Positions 55,024 through 64,000 of a stretch of DNA of 64,000 nt are shown here, piece by piece. The DNA lies in assembly GCF_003932715.1 (NCBI RefSeq), contig NZ_CP020700.1:2440501-2504500 (forward strand). Reading direction: 5' to 3'. Positions within the stretch are counted from its first letter, which is position 1, and each line of letters starts with the position of its first letter. Position numbers and translations under genes: made by a program. The DNA is from Streptomyces tsukubensis (GTDB lineage Bacteria; Actinomycetota; Actinomycetes; Streptomycetales; Streptomycetaceae). Below the pieces are notes generated by a model, which saw only the letters and a list, made by a program, of their open reading frames with translations, searched no databases and had not been told where the DNA came from.

Positions 55024-58000
55024 GTGCGGTTGGCGCAGGGGAGGCGTCCCGGCAGGGGTACGGCCGCGGCGGTCGCCGTCGCGGTGCTGGGCGGGCTCCT
55101 CGGCGGCGCCCAGACCGCGGTCGCCGCGCCCGGCGCGCCCGGCACCGTTCCGCGTACCCCGGCAGGTCCGGAGGGCCGCAACGACGGCTCCGTACCGCCG
55201 GTATGGCCCCGGCCCCAGTCGCTCAAACCACTGGGCCCGGCCGTGGCCCTGGGCACCGAGGCGACCGTGGTGGCGGGCCCGGACGCCGATCCGTACGCCG
55301 TGGAGACCGCCCATCGCCTGCTGCGCGACGCCGGGGTCGGCACCCTCTACACGACGCTTCCCGGACGCGGCCCCGTCGTGCACCTCGGCGGTCCCGGCGC
55401 CGTGGAGGCGCTGCGGGCCCTGGGCATGGCCGGTCAGGGTGATCTGCCGTCCGGCGGCTACCGGCTGGCGGCCGGTGCGCTCGGCGGCCGCGGCACGGTG
55501 GCCGTGGACGGCACCGGACCTGACGGGCTCTTCCACGGGGTCCAGACCCTGCGGCAGCTGGTCCGGGGCGGTACAGCGGCGGACAAAGACAAGGGTGCGG
55601 CGGCGCGGACCGTACGGCCGTCCGAAATCGCCGGTGTCGCCGTCCGCGACTGGCCCGGTACGGCCGTGCGCGGAACCACCGAGGGCTTCTACGGCCGCCC
55701 CTGGAGCCATGAACAGCGGCTGGCCCAGCTCGACTTCATGGGCCGCACCAAGCAGAACCGCTATCTGTACGCCCCCGGGGACGACCCCTTCCGGCAGGCC
55801 CGCTGGCGCGACCCGTATCCGGCGGAACGGCGTACGGAGTTCCGCGAGCTCGCGGACCGGGCCCGGCGCAACCACACCGTCCTGGCCTGGGCGGTCTCGC
55901 CGGGGCAGCGGATGTGTCTGTCCGACGCGGCGGACGTCCGGGCGCTGAACCGGAAGATCGACGCCATGTGGGCGCTCGGCGTGCGCGCCTTCCAGCTCCA
56001 GTTCCAGGACGTCAGCTACAGCGAGTGGCACTGCGAAGAGGACGCGGAGACCTTCGGCCGCGGCCCCGGGGCGGCGGCGCGCGCCCAGGCGAGGGTCGCG
56101 GGTGCGGTGGCCCGGCATCTGGCGGAGCGCCACCCCGGCGCCGAGCCGCTGTCCCTGCTGCCGACGGAGTTCTACCAGGAGGGCGAGACGGCCTACCGGC
56201 GGGCGCTCGCCGCAGAACTGGACCAGCGCGTGCAGGTGGCGTGGACCGGGGTCGGCGTCGTACCGCGGACGATCACCGGGCGGCAGGTGGCCGGGGCCCG
56301 CGAGGCCTTCGGGCACCCCCTGGTGACGATGGACAACTACCCCGTCAACGACTACGCGCAGAACCGTCTCTTCCTCGGCCCCTACGCCGGCCGGGAGCCC
56401 GCGGTCGCGGCCGGTTCGGCCGCGCTGCTGGCCAATGCGATGGAGCAGGCGTCGGCGTCCCGCATCCCGCTGTTCACGGCCGCGGACTACGCCTGGAACC
56501 CCAAGGGCTACCGGCCCGGGGAGTCGTGGCGGGCGGCGCTGGACGAACTGGCGGACGGCGACCGGGCGGCCCGCGAGGCGCTCGGGGTGCTCGCCGGGAA
56601 CCACGCCTCGTCGGTCCTGGAGGACACCGAGTCGGGCTATCTCCGCCCGTACCTCGACGCCTTCCGTGACGCCCTGGCCGCCGGTACGGCCCCGGCGGCC
56701 CTGGACCGGGCGGCGGATGCGCTGCGGGCCCGGTTCACGGAGATGCGCCGGGCGCCGGAGGGGCTGGCGGACACCGACGGCGGCCGGCTGGACGACGAGA
56801 TACGTCCGTGGCTGGACCAGCTGGCGCGCTACGGGCAGGCGGGCGAACTGGCCGTCGACCTGCTCCGGGCCCAGGCCCGCGGCGACGGGACGGCGGCCTG
56901 GCGGGCGTCGCTGGCGCTGGAGCCGCTCCGTACGGATCCGGCGAAGGGCCGGGCGGTGGTCGGCAAGGGCGTGCTGGAGCCGTTCCTCGACCGGGTGGCC
57001 GCGGACGCGGCGGCCTGGACGGGGGCGGCCAGGAGCCCGCGCCCCGACGGCGAGGGCGTGGTCCGTCTGGAGCGGGCGCGGCCCGTGGCATCGGTGACGG
57101 CGATGACGGTCCCCGGAGCGCCGGGGACGGCCCCGGGCCGGCTGGAGGCGCTGATTCCGGGCGAGGGCTGGCGTGCGGTCGGCGTACTGTCGCCCACCGG
57201 CTGGACCCAGTCGGCGGTGGGCGGCCTGCCGGTGGAGGCCCTGCGGGTGGCCGGGGGCGGCCCGGGCACCGCGGTACGGGCCCTGGTGCCCTGGTACACG
57301 GACGAACCGGCGGCCGGGGTGGCCCTCACCGAGCGGACGGCGGACGCCGAGATCGGCGGTGCGCCGGTCCGGGCGGGGCTGCGGCTCAGCCCGCTGCGGC
57401 CGCGGGACGTGACGGGCACCCTCACGGTGAAGGCGCCGCCCGGTATCGCGGTGAAGGCGCCCGCGCGGGTCACGGTCCCGCGCGGCCGGGCGCTGACGGT
57501 GCCCGTGGAGGTGACCGTTCCGGCGGGCGCGCCCTCGGGGCCGTACCCCGTCACGCTCTCCTTCGCGGGTACGGAGCAGACCCTGACGGTCCGCGCCTAC
57601 CCCCGGACCGGCGGCCCCGGTCTGCTGGCCGGTACGGGTGCCGTCGCGTCCTCGTCCGGCGACGAGACGCCCGCTTTCCCCGCCGCGGCGGCGGTCGACG
57701 GCGATCCGCGGACCCGCTGGTCGTCGCGGTACGAGGACGGCGCGTGGTGGCAGGCCGAGCTGCCGGAGGCCGTACGTCTGGGCAAGGTCGTCCTGCACTG
57801 GCAGGACGCCCACGCCGCGGGCTACCGGATCCAGGTCTCCGCCGACGGCCGGACATGGCGGACGGCGGCGACGGTTGGTGAGGGCCGCGGCGGCACCGAA
57901 ACGGTCCGGATGGACGCGCCCGGCACCCGTTTCCTCCGGGTCCAGGGCGATCGGCGGGCCACCCGCTTCGGCTATTCGCTCTTCACGGTCGAGGCGTATG

Positions 58001-58140
58001 CGGTGGCCGCGGAGAAGGGCGGGAAAGCCGAGAAGGCTGAGGAGGCTGAGGAGACGGTCGCGGGGGACGGAGGGCCGCGCCCCGAAGCGGGCCCCGGCAC
58101 GGAACCGGATACGGGGCGGGCGGGCGGACTCCGCCCCTGA
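55024..58140 (+). CDS. Secreted beta-N-acetylglucosaminidase (GH84-type) with C-terminal F5/8C domain
   Basis: 1038 residues. A signal peptide (about 1-38) is followed by a GH20b-like domain (about 60-200), a GH84-type barrel beginning GTTEGFYGRPWSHEQRL near residue 219, a linker of beta domains and a C-terminal discoidin/CBM32 domain (about 870-1000, AVDGDPRTRWSS, YRIQVSADGRTW). GH84 enzymes cleave terminal GlcNAc by substrate-assisted catalysis using an Asp-Asp pair. Here the place reads FQLQFQDVSYSEW, so the first Asp is Gln328 and the second is Asp329. GTG 55024 follows GAGAGGAG by 5 bases; the frame is open further upstream without a signal peptide. Confidence 0.9.
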   Translation: MRLAQGRRPGRGTAAAVAVAVLGGLLGGAQTAVAAPGAPGTVPRTPAGPEGRNDGSVPPVWPRPQSLKPLGPAVALGTEATVVAGPDADPYAVETAHRLLRDAGVGTLYTTLPGRGPVVHLGGPGAVEALRALGMAGQGDLPSGGYRLAAGALGGRGTVAVDGTGPDGLFHGVQTLRQLVRGGTAADKDKGAAARTVRPSEIAGVAVRDWPGTAVRGTTEGFYGRPWSHEQRLAQLDFMGRTKQNRYLYAPGDDPFRQARWRDPYPAERRTEFRELADRARRNHTVLAWAVSPGQRMCLSDAADVRALNRKIDAMWALGVRAFQLQFQDVSYSEWHCEEDAETFGRGPGAAARAQARVAGAVARHLAERHPGAEPLSLLPTEFYQEGETAYRRALAAELDQRVQVAWTGVGVVPRTITGRQVAGAREAFGHPLVTMDNYPVNDYAQNRLFLGPYAGREPAVAAGSAALLANAMEQASASRIPLFTAADYAWNPKGYRPGESWRAALDELADGDRAAREALGVLAGNHASSVLEDTESGYLRPYLDAFRDALAAGTAPAALDRAADALRARFTEMRRAPEGLADTDGGRLDDEIRPWLDQLARYGQAGELAVDLLRAQARGDGTAAWRASLALEPLRTDPAKGRAVVGKGVLEPFLDRVAADAAAWTGAARSPRPDGEGVVRLERARPVASVTAMTVPGAPGTAPGRLEALIPGEGWRAVGVLSPTGWTQSAVGGLPVEALRVAGGGPGTAVRALVPWYTDEPAAGVALTERTADAEIGGAPVRAGLRLSPLRPRDVTGTLTVKAPPGIAVKAPARVTVPRGRALTVPVEVTVPAGAPSGPYPVTLSFAGTEQTLTVRAYPRTGGPGLLAGTGAVASSSGDETPAFPAAAAVDGDPRTRWSSRYEDGAWWQAELPEAVRLGKVVLHWQDAHAAGYRIQVSADGRTWRTAATVGEGRGGTETVRMDAPGTRFLRVQGDRRATRFGYSLFTVEAYAVAAEKGGKAEKAEEAEETVAGDGGPRPEAGPGTEPDTGRAGGLRP

Positions 58141-58199
58141 AACCGGAATCGGACCCCTGGGGCCGGAACGGCCGGACCGGCCCGAGCACGGCAGAGCAC

Positions 58200-58221
58200 C
58201 CCCGGGCCCGCGTGCCCGGGG
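58200..58221. terminator. Terminator between convergent GH84 and HNH genes
   Basis: CCCCGGGC and GCCCGGGG pair over 8 bp with a 6-base loop, followed by AACGAAAAA. Confidence 0.6.
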
Positions 58222-58242
58222 AACGAAAAATGGCTCCGGTTC

Positions 58243-58779
58243 TCAGGCGGAAACGCCGTCGATCCGAGCCATTGCATCCTCCGCGCCGTACGGTTGCAGA
58301 TACGGCAGCCAGCGCGGATCCCGGTGTCCCGTACCGATGATCCGCCAGGCCAGTCCGCTCGGCGGGGCGGGCTGATGCGTCAGCCGCCAGCCCAGCTCGC
58401 GCAGATGGCGGTCGGCCTTGACATGGTTGCAGCGACGGCACGCGGCGACGACGTTGTCCCAGACGTGCTTGCCACCGCGGCTTCGCGGGATGACGTGGTC
58501 GACGCTGGTTGCGACGCCACCGCAGTACATACAGCGCCCGCCGTCACGGGCGAAGAGGGCCTTGCGGGTCAGTGGAACGGGCCCCCGGTAGGGGACCCGG
58601 ACGAACCGCTTCAGGCGGACGACGCTCGGTGCTGCGATCACACGGGTCGCGCTGTGCAGAAAGGCGCCGGACTCCTCCAGGCAGAGGGCCTTGTTCTCCA
58701 GGACGAGGACGAGCGCGCGGCGGAGCGGTACGACGCCGAGCGGCTCGTACGACGCATTGAGGACCAGGACATGCGGCAC
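58243..58779 (-). CDS. HNH endonuclease
   Basis: 178 residues with an N-terminal beta region (VLVLNASYEPLGVVPLRRAL) and a classical HNH/zinc motif: CMYCGG (Cys83, Cys86), VDHVIPRSRGG (Asp94-His95), NVVAACRRCNHVKAD (Cys114, Cys117). This ubiquitous actinobacterial protein cleaves or binds DNA; the role is not established. GTG 58779 follows AAGGAGG by 8 bases. It diverges from the MscS gene. Confidence 0.92.
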   Translation of the reverse strand: MPHVLVLNASYEPLGVVPLRRALVLVLENKALCLEESGAFLHSATRVIAAPSVVRLKRFVRVPYRGPVPLTRKALFARDGGRCMYCGGVATSVDHVIPRSRGGKHVWDNVVAACRRCNHVKADRHLRELGWRLTHQPAPPSGLAWRIIGTGHRDPRWLPYLQPYGAEDAMARIDGVSA

Positions 58780-59074
58780 GGTTGATGCCTCCTTGTACGC
58801 CGGCGACGCGTGGCTCGCGCCGGGACGATCTGCTTTTAGTTTCTCCTCAGTGCAGGTCGGTACGCCACTACGTAGCGGTAACGGGCTCGAAGTGTTTTCA
58901 ACCACACCACCAGCCCCACCGGCGCGGCGGATGGACGTTCCCGGCGCCGTTCCGGCTGCGATTCCCGGGCCGCCGGGTGAGTCTGGTCTCTCCCGCCGTG
59001 CGAGGAGGGGGTCGGCCCGGATGCCGCCGTTAGGGTGGTTGATCTGCTGTACGCCATGCCTGGAGGTTCCCCCC

Positions 59075-60193
59075 GTGACCGGCTTCTGGTCGTCGATCGC
59101 CCTCGCCGTGCCCCGCTCGGCGGGGACACCGTCACCGTCCGAGTCGCCTTCCGACGCCCCCGCCGCCCCCGTCACCTTCGACGAGGCGGCCGAGAAGGCC
59201 GGGAACGCGGCCGGGTGGGTGGAGGAGAACTGGTCCACCTGGCTGAACACCGGACTCCGGATCGTGCTGATCCTGGTGGTCGCGCTGGTGCTGCGGATGC
59301 TGGTGCGCCGGGCGCTGACCAAGCTGATAGAGCGGATGAACCGTTCCGCCCAGGCCGTGGAGGGCACCGCCCTCGGCGGACTCCTGGTCAACGCGGAGCG
59401 GCGGCGGCAGCGCTCGGAGGCCATCGGCTCCGTCCTGCGTTCGATCTCGTCGTTCCTGATCCTGGGCACGGCAGGACTGATGATCCTCGGCGCCTTCAAG
59501 ATCAACCTCGCGCCGCTGCTGGCCTCCGCCGGAGTCGCGGGCGTGGCGATCGGCTTCGGCGCCCGCAATCTCGTGACCGACTTCCTCTCCGGCGTCTTCA
59601 TGATCATGGAGGATCAGTACGGCGTCGGGGACACCGTCGATGCGGGCGTGGCGACCGGCGAGGTCGTCGAGGTCGGTCTGCGGGTGACCAAGCTGCGCGG
59701 CGACGACGGCGAGATCTGGTACGTCCGCAACGGGGAGATCAAGCGGATCGGCAACCTCAGCCAGGGCTGGGCGACCGCCACCGTCGACGCCACGGTCCGG
59801 CCGACCGAGGACATGGACCGGGTGCGTTCGGTGATCGGCGGGGTCGCGGACGAGCTGGCGAAGTCCGAGCCGTGGAACGAGCAGCTCTGGGGCCCGGTGG
59901 AGACGCTCGGTCTGACCGAGGTGCTGCTGGACTCCATGACGATCCGGGTCGCGGGCCGGACCATGCCCGGCAAGGCGCTCTCGGTGGAGCGCGAGCTGCG
60001 CTGGCGCATCAAGCGGGCGTTCGACGCCGCGGGCATCCGGATCGTCGGCGGGATCCCGGCACCGGAGACGGAGGCCGCCTCGGCGGATCCTTCGGCTTCG
60101 ATGGCGGCGCCGTCCGCGCTGGCGAGCCCGACCTCCCCGCAGTCGCTGGCCACGGCGCCGATACCGCAGGCTTCCCCGAACCTCCAGAAGTAA
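59075..60193 (+). CDS. Small-conductance mechanosensitive channel, MscS family
   Basis: 372 residues. After a Ser/Pro/Ala-rich lead (1-30), helices lie at about 50-70, 112-130 and the pore helix TM3 at 135-165 (LLASAGVAGVAIGFGARNLV, then DFLSGVFMIMEDQYGVGD), followed by the beta and alpha/beta cytoplasmic vestibule and an Ala/Ser/Pro tail. It opens under membrane tension and releases solutes on osmotic down-shock. GTG 59075 follows GGAGG by 8 bases. TAGGGT at 59031-59036 may be the -10. Confidence 0.93.
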   Translation: MTGFWSSIALAVPRSAGTPSPSESPSDAPAAPVTFDEAAEKAGNAAGWVEENWSTWLNTGLRIVLILVVALVLRMLVRRALTKLIERMNRSAQAVEGTALGGLLVNAERRRQRSEAIGSVLRSISSFLILGTAGLMILGAFKINLAPLLASAGVAGVAIGFGARNLVTDFLSGVFMIMEDQYGVGDTVDAGVATGEVVEVGLRVTKLRGDDGEIWYVRNGEIKRIGNLSQGWATATVDATVRPTEDMDRVRSVIGGVADELAKSEPWNEQLWGPVETLGLTEVLLDSMTIRVAGRTMPGKALSVERELRWRIKRAFDAAGIRIVGGIPAPETEAASADPSASMAAPSALASPTSPQSLATAPIPQASPNLQK

Positions 60194-60324
60194 CGGACGG
60201 TACGGACCGTACGGGCGCGACAGCAGGGGCGGACTCCTCCGGGGGTCCGCCCCTGCCGCATGTCCGGCGCGGACGGTGCCGCCGTCCCGTACCCCGTGAC
60301 CGGCCGCCGTCTCCGTACACACCA

Positions 60325-60379
60325 TTGACGCCCGCCCCGGTCCGTCATACCTTCGACCGCGATTAGGAAAGTTTCCTAA
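60325..60379 (+). promoter_or_regulatory. csnR promoter and ROK operator
   Basis: TTGACG (60325-60330), 17-base spacer and TACCTT (60348-60353) form a promoter. The perfect palindrome TTAGGAAAGTTTCCTAA (60363-60379) overlaps the predicted transcription start. It is the operator I recall for CsnR/chitosanase control in streptomycetes, so the regulator represses its own operon. Confidence 0.75.
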
Positions 60380-60426
60380 CAGTCGTGTCGTGTCGATTGC
60401 CGTTGTTGAAGGGCAGGTGTGCCGCT

Positions 60427-61650
60427 GTGACCGGAACGACCTCGGGCGTCCCCGGCACCCCGGGCACCCCACGGGTCCTGCGGGCCATGAACGACCGCGC
60501 CGCGCTCGGGCTGCTCCTGGAGCACGGCCCCCTGTCCCGGAGCAGGATCGGCAAGCTGACGGGGCTGTCCAAGCCCACGGCGTCGCAGTTGCTGGTACGC
60601 CTAGAAGCGGCGGGGCTCGTCGTCGCCACCGGCACCACCGCGGGCCGCCCCGGCCCCGGCGCACAGCTCTACACGGTCAATCCGCGCGCCGGCTTCGCCG
60701 CCGGGCTCGACGTGTCCCCGCGGCGCATCCGGGCCGCCGTCGCCGACCTCACCGGCACGGTCGTCGGCGAGTACGAGCTGGCGACCGGCCGCGTCCGGGC
60801 GGCCGGGGCCGTACAGCAGGTCACGGAAGCCCTCGACACCGCCGCCGGAGCCGCCGGGCTGGCCCTCTCCGGCATCCACCGGCTGGTCATCGGCACCCCG
60901 GGCGCCTTCGACCCGTCCACCGGACAGCTGCGGTACGCCTCCCATCTGCCCGGCTGGCACTCCACGACCCTGCTCGACGAACTGGCCGCCGCACTGCCCA
61001 TGCCCTTCGAGCTGGAGAACGACGTCAATCTCGTCGCGGTCGCCGAACAGCGGCTGGGCGCGGCCCGCGGCCACAACGACTTCGTCCTGCTGTGGAACGA
61101 GGAGGGCCTCGGCGGCGCCGTGGTCATCGGCGGGAGGCTGCACCGCGGATTCACCGGCGGGGCGGGAGAGGTCGGCTTCCTCCCGGTTCCCGGCACCCCC
61201 CTGATCCGGCAGGTCACCCGGGCCAACAGCGGCGGCTTCCAGGAGCTGGCCGGTGCACAGGAGCTGCCGAAACTGGCGCGCAAGCTCGGTGTCCCACCCG
61301 TCGGCAGCGGCCACTACACCGAGGTCGCGCCCCAGTTGGTGGCACGTGCGGGCGCGGCGGAGGACGGCCCGTACCGTGCCCTGCTGGAGACCTACGCGAC
61401 CGCCCTGGCCACCGGTCTCGCCTCCGTCGTCGCCGTCCTCGACCCGGAACTGGTCGTCCTGGCGGGCGAGGCCATCACCTCCGGCGGCGAACCGCTGCGC
61501 GCCCGGGTCCAGGCGGAGCTGACCGAGCTGGCCGCGCCCCGGCCGAAGCTGGTCATGACCGCCGTACCCGAACGGCCCGTGCTGCGCGGGGCGCTGGAGA
61601 GCGCGCTGGCGGCCACCCGCGACGACGTCTTCGACACCTCGGCCCGCTGA
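60427..61650 (+). CDS. csnR: ROK-family repressor CsnR
   Basis: 407 residues: a winged helix at about 15-75 (RAALGLLLEHGPLSRSRIGK, LTGLSKPTASQLLVRLEAAG) and a ROK domain (IGTPGAFDPSTGQLRY, ELENDVNLVAVAEQR, GGAGEVGFLP) lacking the CxCGxxGC zinc motif found in glucokinase-type ROK proteins. The context of solute-binding protein and permease genes downstream, plus the palindromic operator, corresponds to csnR of the chitosan-oligosaccharide operon (SCO2657 as I recall). GTG 60427 is chosen from the family start; the ribosome site is weak. Confidence 0.85.
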   Translation: MTGTTSGVPGTPGTPRVLRAMNDRAALGLLLEHGPLSRSRIGKLTGLSKPTASQLLVRLEAAGLVVATGTTAGRPGPGAQLYTVNPRAGFAAGLDVSPRRIRAAVADLTGTVVGEYELATGRVRAAGAVQQVTEALDTAAGAAGLALSGIHRLVIGTPGAFDPSTGQLRYASHLPGWHSTTLLDELAAALPMPFELENDVNLVAVAEQRLGAARGHNDFVLLWNEEGLGGAVVIGGRLHRGFTGGAGEVGFLPVPGTPLIRQVTRANSGGFQELAGAQELPKLARKLGVPPVGSGHYTEVAPQLVARAGAAEDGPYRALLETYATALATGLASVVAVLDPELVVLAGEAITSGGEPLRARVQAELTELAAPRPKLVMTAVPERPVLRGALESALAATRDDVFDTSAR

Positions 61651-61690
61651 AGCCCGCCAAAGCCCGCCAAAGCCCGCAGAAGCCCACCGA
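61651..61690. repeat. 10-bp tandem repeat after csnR
   Basis: AGCCCGCCAA occurs twice, then AGCCCGCAGA and AGCCCACCGA, directly after the csnR stop in the 134-base csnR-csnE spacer. Confidence 0.75.
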
Positions 61691-61784
61691 ACCCGTCCGC
61701 CCTCGTCTCCGTACCCCCTCCCCCTCTCCCCACGGACAGCCCGACCCCCCTTGTTCAGGCCGACCGCCCCAAGGAGACCTCGCC

Positions 61785-63158
61785 ATGTTCCGTACGGACA
61801 ACACCACCAGCCACTCCCCTCACAACACCCCTCGCAGCCGGGGCGCCACCCTCCTCGCCGTCGCCGCAGCCCTGGCCCTGCTCACCGCGGGCTGTACCGG
61901 ATCGAACGACTCCGCGGCGGATGACGACCCCCGGGCCAAGACCACCCTCACCCTCTGGCACGGCTGGTCGGCACCCGCCGAGGTCAAGGCCATCGAGGAC
62001 AACGTGAAGCGCTTCGAGGACAGACACCCCAACATCACGGTGAAGACCGTCAAGAACATGACGGACGCGAAGATCCAGCAGGCGCTGCGGGCGGGCGGCT
62101 CCCAGGCGCCGGACGTGATCGCGTCCTTCACCACCGACAGCGTCGGGAAGTTCTGCGACACCGGCGCCCTCGTCGACCTCGGTCCGTTTCTGAAGAAGGC
62201 GGAGATCGACGCGGCGAAGGTGTTTCACCAGCCGCTCCTCGACTACACCCGGTTCGACGGCAACCAGTGCGCCCTGCCGCTGCTCAACGACGCCTACGGC
62301 CTCTACTACAACAAGGACGCCTTCAAGAAGGCCGGGATCACCGCGCCGCCGAAGACCTGGAGCGAGTTCGAGCAGATCGCGAAGAAGCTCACCCGCCACC
62401 GCGGCGACGGCTACGAGCAACTGGGCTTCATGCCGAACTACCACGGCTACGAGACCACGTCGATGCACTACGCGGCCCAGTGGTCCCCGACGTACTTCGA
62501 CGCCAACGGAAAGTCGAACGTCGCCAAGGACCCGGCCTTCGCGAAGATGATGACCTTCCAGAAGCGGCTGGTGGACTCCCTCGGCGGATTCGCGAAACTG
62601 GAGAAGTACCGGAATACCTTCGGCGACGAATGGGGCGCCGAACACCCCTTCCACACCGGCCGTGTCGCCATGCAGCTCGACGGCGAATGGCGGCTCGGCA
62701 TGGCCGAGGACGCCGGTGTCGACTTCGAGATCGGTACGGCTCCGCTGCCGGTCGCCGACGAACTGGCCGCCGACTACGGAATGGGCTACCTCTCCGGCAC
62801 GATCATGGGTATCGCGGCCACCAGCAAAAAGCAGAACGCGGCCTGGGAACTGGTGAAGTACATGACCACGGACACCGCCGCGGTGGTCGCCTTCGCCAAC
62901 GGGATCCGCAATATCCCCTCCACCGTCGAGGCCCTGGAATCCCCCGATCTCCGCTTCGACCCGAGGTTCAGGACGTTCGTCGACATAGCGAAGCACCCGA
63001 AGTCGAGCACCACGCCCGCGCAGGTCGACGGCGGCGCCTACCAGGTCACCTTCCAGGACCTCGGCTACCGCTACGAATCCGGGAAGGTGAAGGATCTGCA
63101 GGCCGGTCTGGCCGAAACGGCCCGGCAGATCGACGTCGACATCGAGAAGCAGAAGTAG
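61785..63158 (+). CDS. csnE: ABC transporter solute-binding lipoprotein CsnE
   Basis: 457 residues. A lipoprotein signal with lipobox LTAGC (Cys37) is followed by a family 1 extracellular solute-binding fold (LTLWHGWSAPAEVKAIEDNV, YGLYYNKDAFKKAGITAPPK, GEWRLGMAEDAG). It captures an oligosaccharide at the cell surface for the permease encoded next; by analogy with csnE the ligand would be chitosan oligomers. AAGGAG lies 8 bases before the ATG. Confidence 0.93.
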   Translation: MFRTDNTTSHSPHNTPRSRGATLLAVAAALALLTAGCTGSNDSAADDDPRAKTTLTLWHGWSAPAEVKAIEDNVKRFEDRHPNITVKTVKNMTDAKIQQALRAGGSQAPDVIASFTTDSVGKFCDTGALVDLGPFLKKAEIDAAKVFHQPLLDYTRFDGNQCALPLLNDAYGLYYNKDAFKKAGITAPPKTWSEFEQIAKKLTRHRGDGYEQLGFMPNYHGYETTSMHYAAQWSPTYFDANGKSNVAKDPAFAKMMTFQKRLVDSLGGFAKLEKYRNTFGDEWGAEHPFHTGRVAMQLDGEWRLGMAEDAGVDFEIGTAPLPVADELAADYGMGYLSGTIMGIAATSKKQNAAWELVKYMTTDTAAVVAFANGIRNIPSTVEALESPDLRFDPRFRTFVDIAKHPKSSTTPAQVDGGAYQVTFQDLGYRYESGKVKDLQAGLAETARQIDVDIEKQK

Positions 63159-63175
63159 CGGCGGACCGGGCCCGG

Positions 63176-64000
63176 ATGACCACCTACACCCTGCGCTCGA
63201 AGCGCCGCAGATCGGCGCTCCGCACCGTCGCCTTCCTGTCGCCCTGGCTCATCGGCTTCGGGCTGTTCTTCGCCTATCCGCTGGTCTCGACCGTCTACTT
63301 CTCCTTTATGAAGTACGACGGATTCCGCCCGCCCGTCCCCAACGGAGTGGAGAACTGGACCTATGTCTTCACCGAATACCGGCTGTTCTGGCCCGCACTG
63401 CGGAACACGCTCTGGCTGGTCGTCGTCATGGTCGGCTGCCGGGTGGTGTTCGGGCTGGGCATCGGACTGCTGGTGATCCGGATAAAGAGCGGCGGCGGAG
63501 TGTTCCGTACCCTCTTCTATCTGCCGTATCTCGCCCCGCCGGTCGCCGCGACACTGGCTTTCGTCTTTCTGCTCAACCCCGGTACGGGTCCGGTGAATTC
63601 CGTTCTGGAGTCCCTGGGCCTGCCCGCCCCCGGCTGGTTCACCGACCCCGACTGGTCCCGGCCCGCGCTCACCGCGCTGGCGCTCTGGGGCATCGGCGAT
63701 CTGATGGTGATCTTCATGGCGGCGCTGCTGGACGTACCAAAGGAGCAGTACGAGGCGGCCGAACTGGACGGCGCCTCGGCCTTCGGCCGGTTCCGCCACA
63801 TCACCCTGCCGCATATCTCCCCGATCGTGCTGTTCGCCGTGGTCACCGGGGTCATCCAGACGATGCAGTACTACACGCAGCCGCTGGTGGCCGGGAAGGT
63901 CGCGTCCGGGATCATCGGCGGCAGCGGGCAGCAGTTCGAGCCCGGCTATCCCGAGAAGTCCACCCTCACCCTCCCCCAGCTCGTCTACGACATCGGCTTC
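63176..64000 (+). CDS. csnF: ABC sugar transporter permease CsnF (partial, C-terminus outside window)
   Basis: 275 residues are visible, ending exactly in frame at the window edge. Helices lie at about 15-37, 76-100, 108-128, 160-180 and 220-245; the EAA loop that contacts the ATPase reads AAELDGASAFGRFRHITLP near 200-218. It is a MalF/UgpA-type permease of the carbohydrate-uptake family. ATG 63176 lies 17 bases after csnE; the ribosome site is weak, which suggests coupling to csnE. The second permease and the rest of the operon would follow outside. Confidence 0.92.
   Translation, partial: MTTYTLRSKRRRSALRTVAFLSPWLIGFGLFFAYPLVSTVYFSFMKYDGFRPPVPNGVENWTYVFTEYRLFWPALRNTLWLVVVMVGCRVVFGLGIGLLVIRIKSGGGVFRTLFYLPYLAPPVAATLAFVFLLNPGTGPVNSVLESLGLPAPGWFTDPDWSRPALTALALWGIGDLMVIFMAALLDVPKEQYEAAELDGASAFGRFRHITLPHISPIVLFAVVTGVIQTMQYYTQPLVAGKVASGIIGGSGQQFEPGYPEKSTLTLPQLVYDIGF

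Overview
The window is chromosomal DNA of a streptomycete. It is very GC-rich with strong G/C third-position bias and GTG/TTG starts. The gene order (mre cluster, ndk, folC, valS, clpX-clpP2-clpP1-tig, sodF, two pepN copies, asd, csnR-csnE-csnF) follows what I recall of the S. coelicolor SCO2608-SCO2659 stretch. No insertion sequence, phage module or CRISPR array was seen. About 50 protein genes and two tRNAs are supported.

Layout. 1-3795 (minus): cell-wall elongation genes mrdA (cut by the window edge), mreD, mreC, mreB. 4119-10656 (minus): ndk, a DUF4233 membrane protein, folC, an orphan sensor kinase and valS; folC and valS share a start-proximal TAGACT-N6-GTG element that suggests leaderless mRNAs. 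10798-16432: a Pro/Gly/Gln-rich membrane-anchored protein, then the proteolysis block clpX, clpP2, clpP1 (ClgR-like box upstream) and trigger factor. 16631-17006: tRNA-Pro(TGG) and tRNA-Gly(TCC). 17105-26598: accessory genes: a small membrane protein, a proton antiporter, a secreted I36-type inhibitor, an ECF42-type sigma factor fused to a degenerate tyrosine-recombinase domain with its DGPF/YCII partner, a DUF998 protein, a SpoIIE-type phosphatase, an Eis-like acetyltransferase and a Nei-type glycosylase.

26707-32582: rpiB, bioY, an amino-acid permease, a D-2-hydroxyacid dehydrogenase, sodF with a Nur-like operator over its -10, and a mycothiol-nitroreductase-like DsbA protein. 32720-48552: two M1 aminopeptidase N paralogues flank a gene-free GC-rich stretch with a 50-bp imperfect inverted repeat, a winged-helix/nuclease-fold protein, a large secreted subtilase, a sigma/anti-sigma-like pair, asd, an MFS exporter and a DUF1203 gene. 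49330-52322: a four-gene conservon (cvnA-D). 52349-58140: an EamA exporter with divergent MarR regulator, two small proteins and a large secreted GH84-type beta-N-acetylglucosaminidase. 58243-64000: an HNH protein, an MscS channel, and the start of the csn chitosan-oligosaccharide operon (csnR, csnE, csnF) with its palindromic ROK operator.

The most unusual object is the 698-residue sigma factor at 19553-21649. It is a full ECF42-like protein followed, in the same frame, by about 240 residues of a tyrosine recombinase that has lost the first catalytic Arg, the Lys and the HxxR box and stops before the nucleophilic Tyr. It looks like a captured DNA-binding module on a sigma factor.
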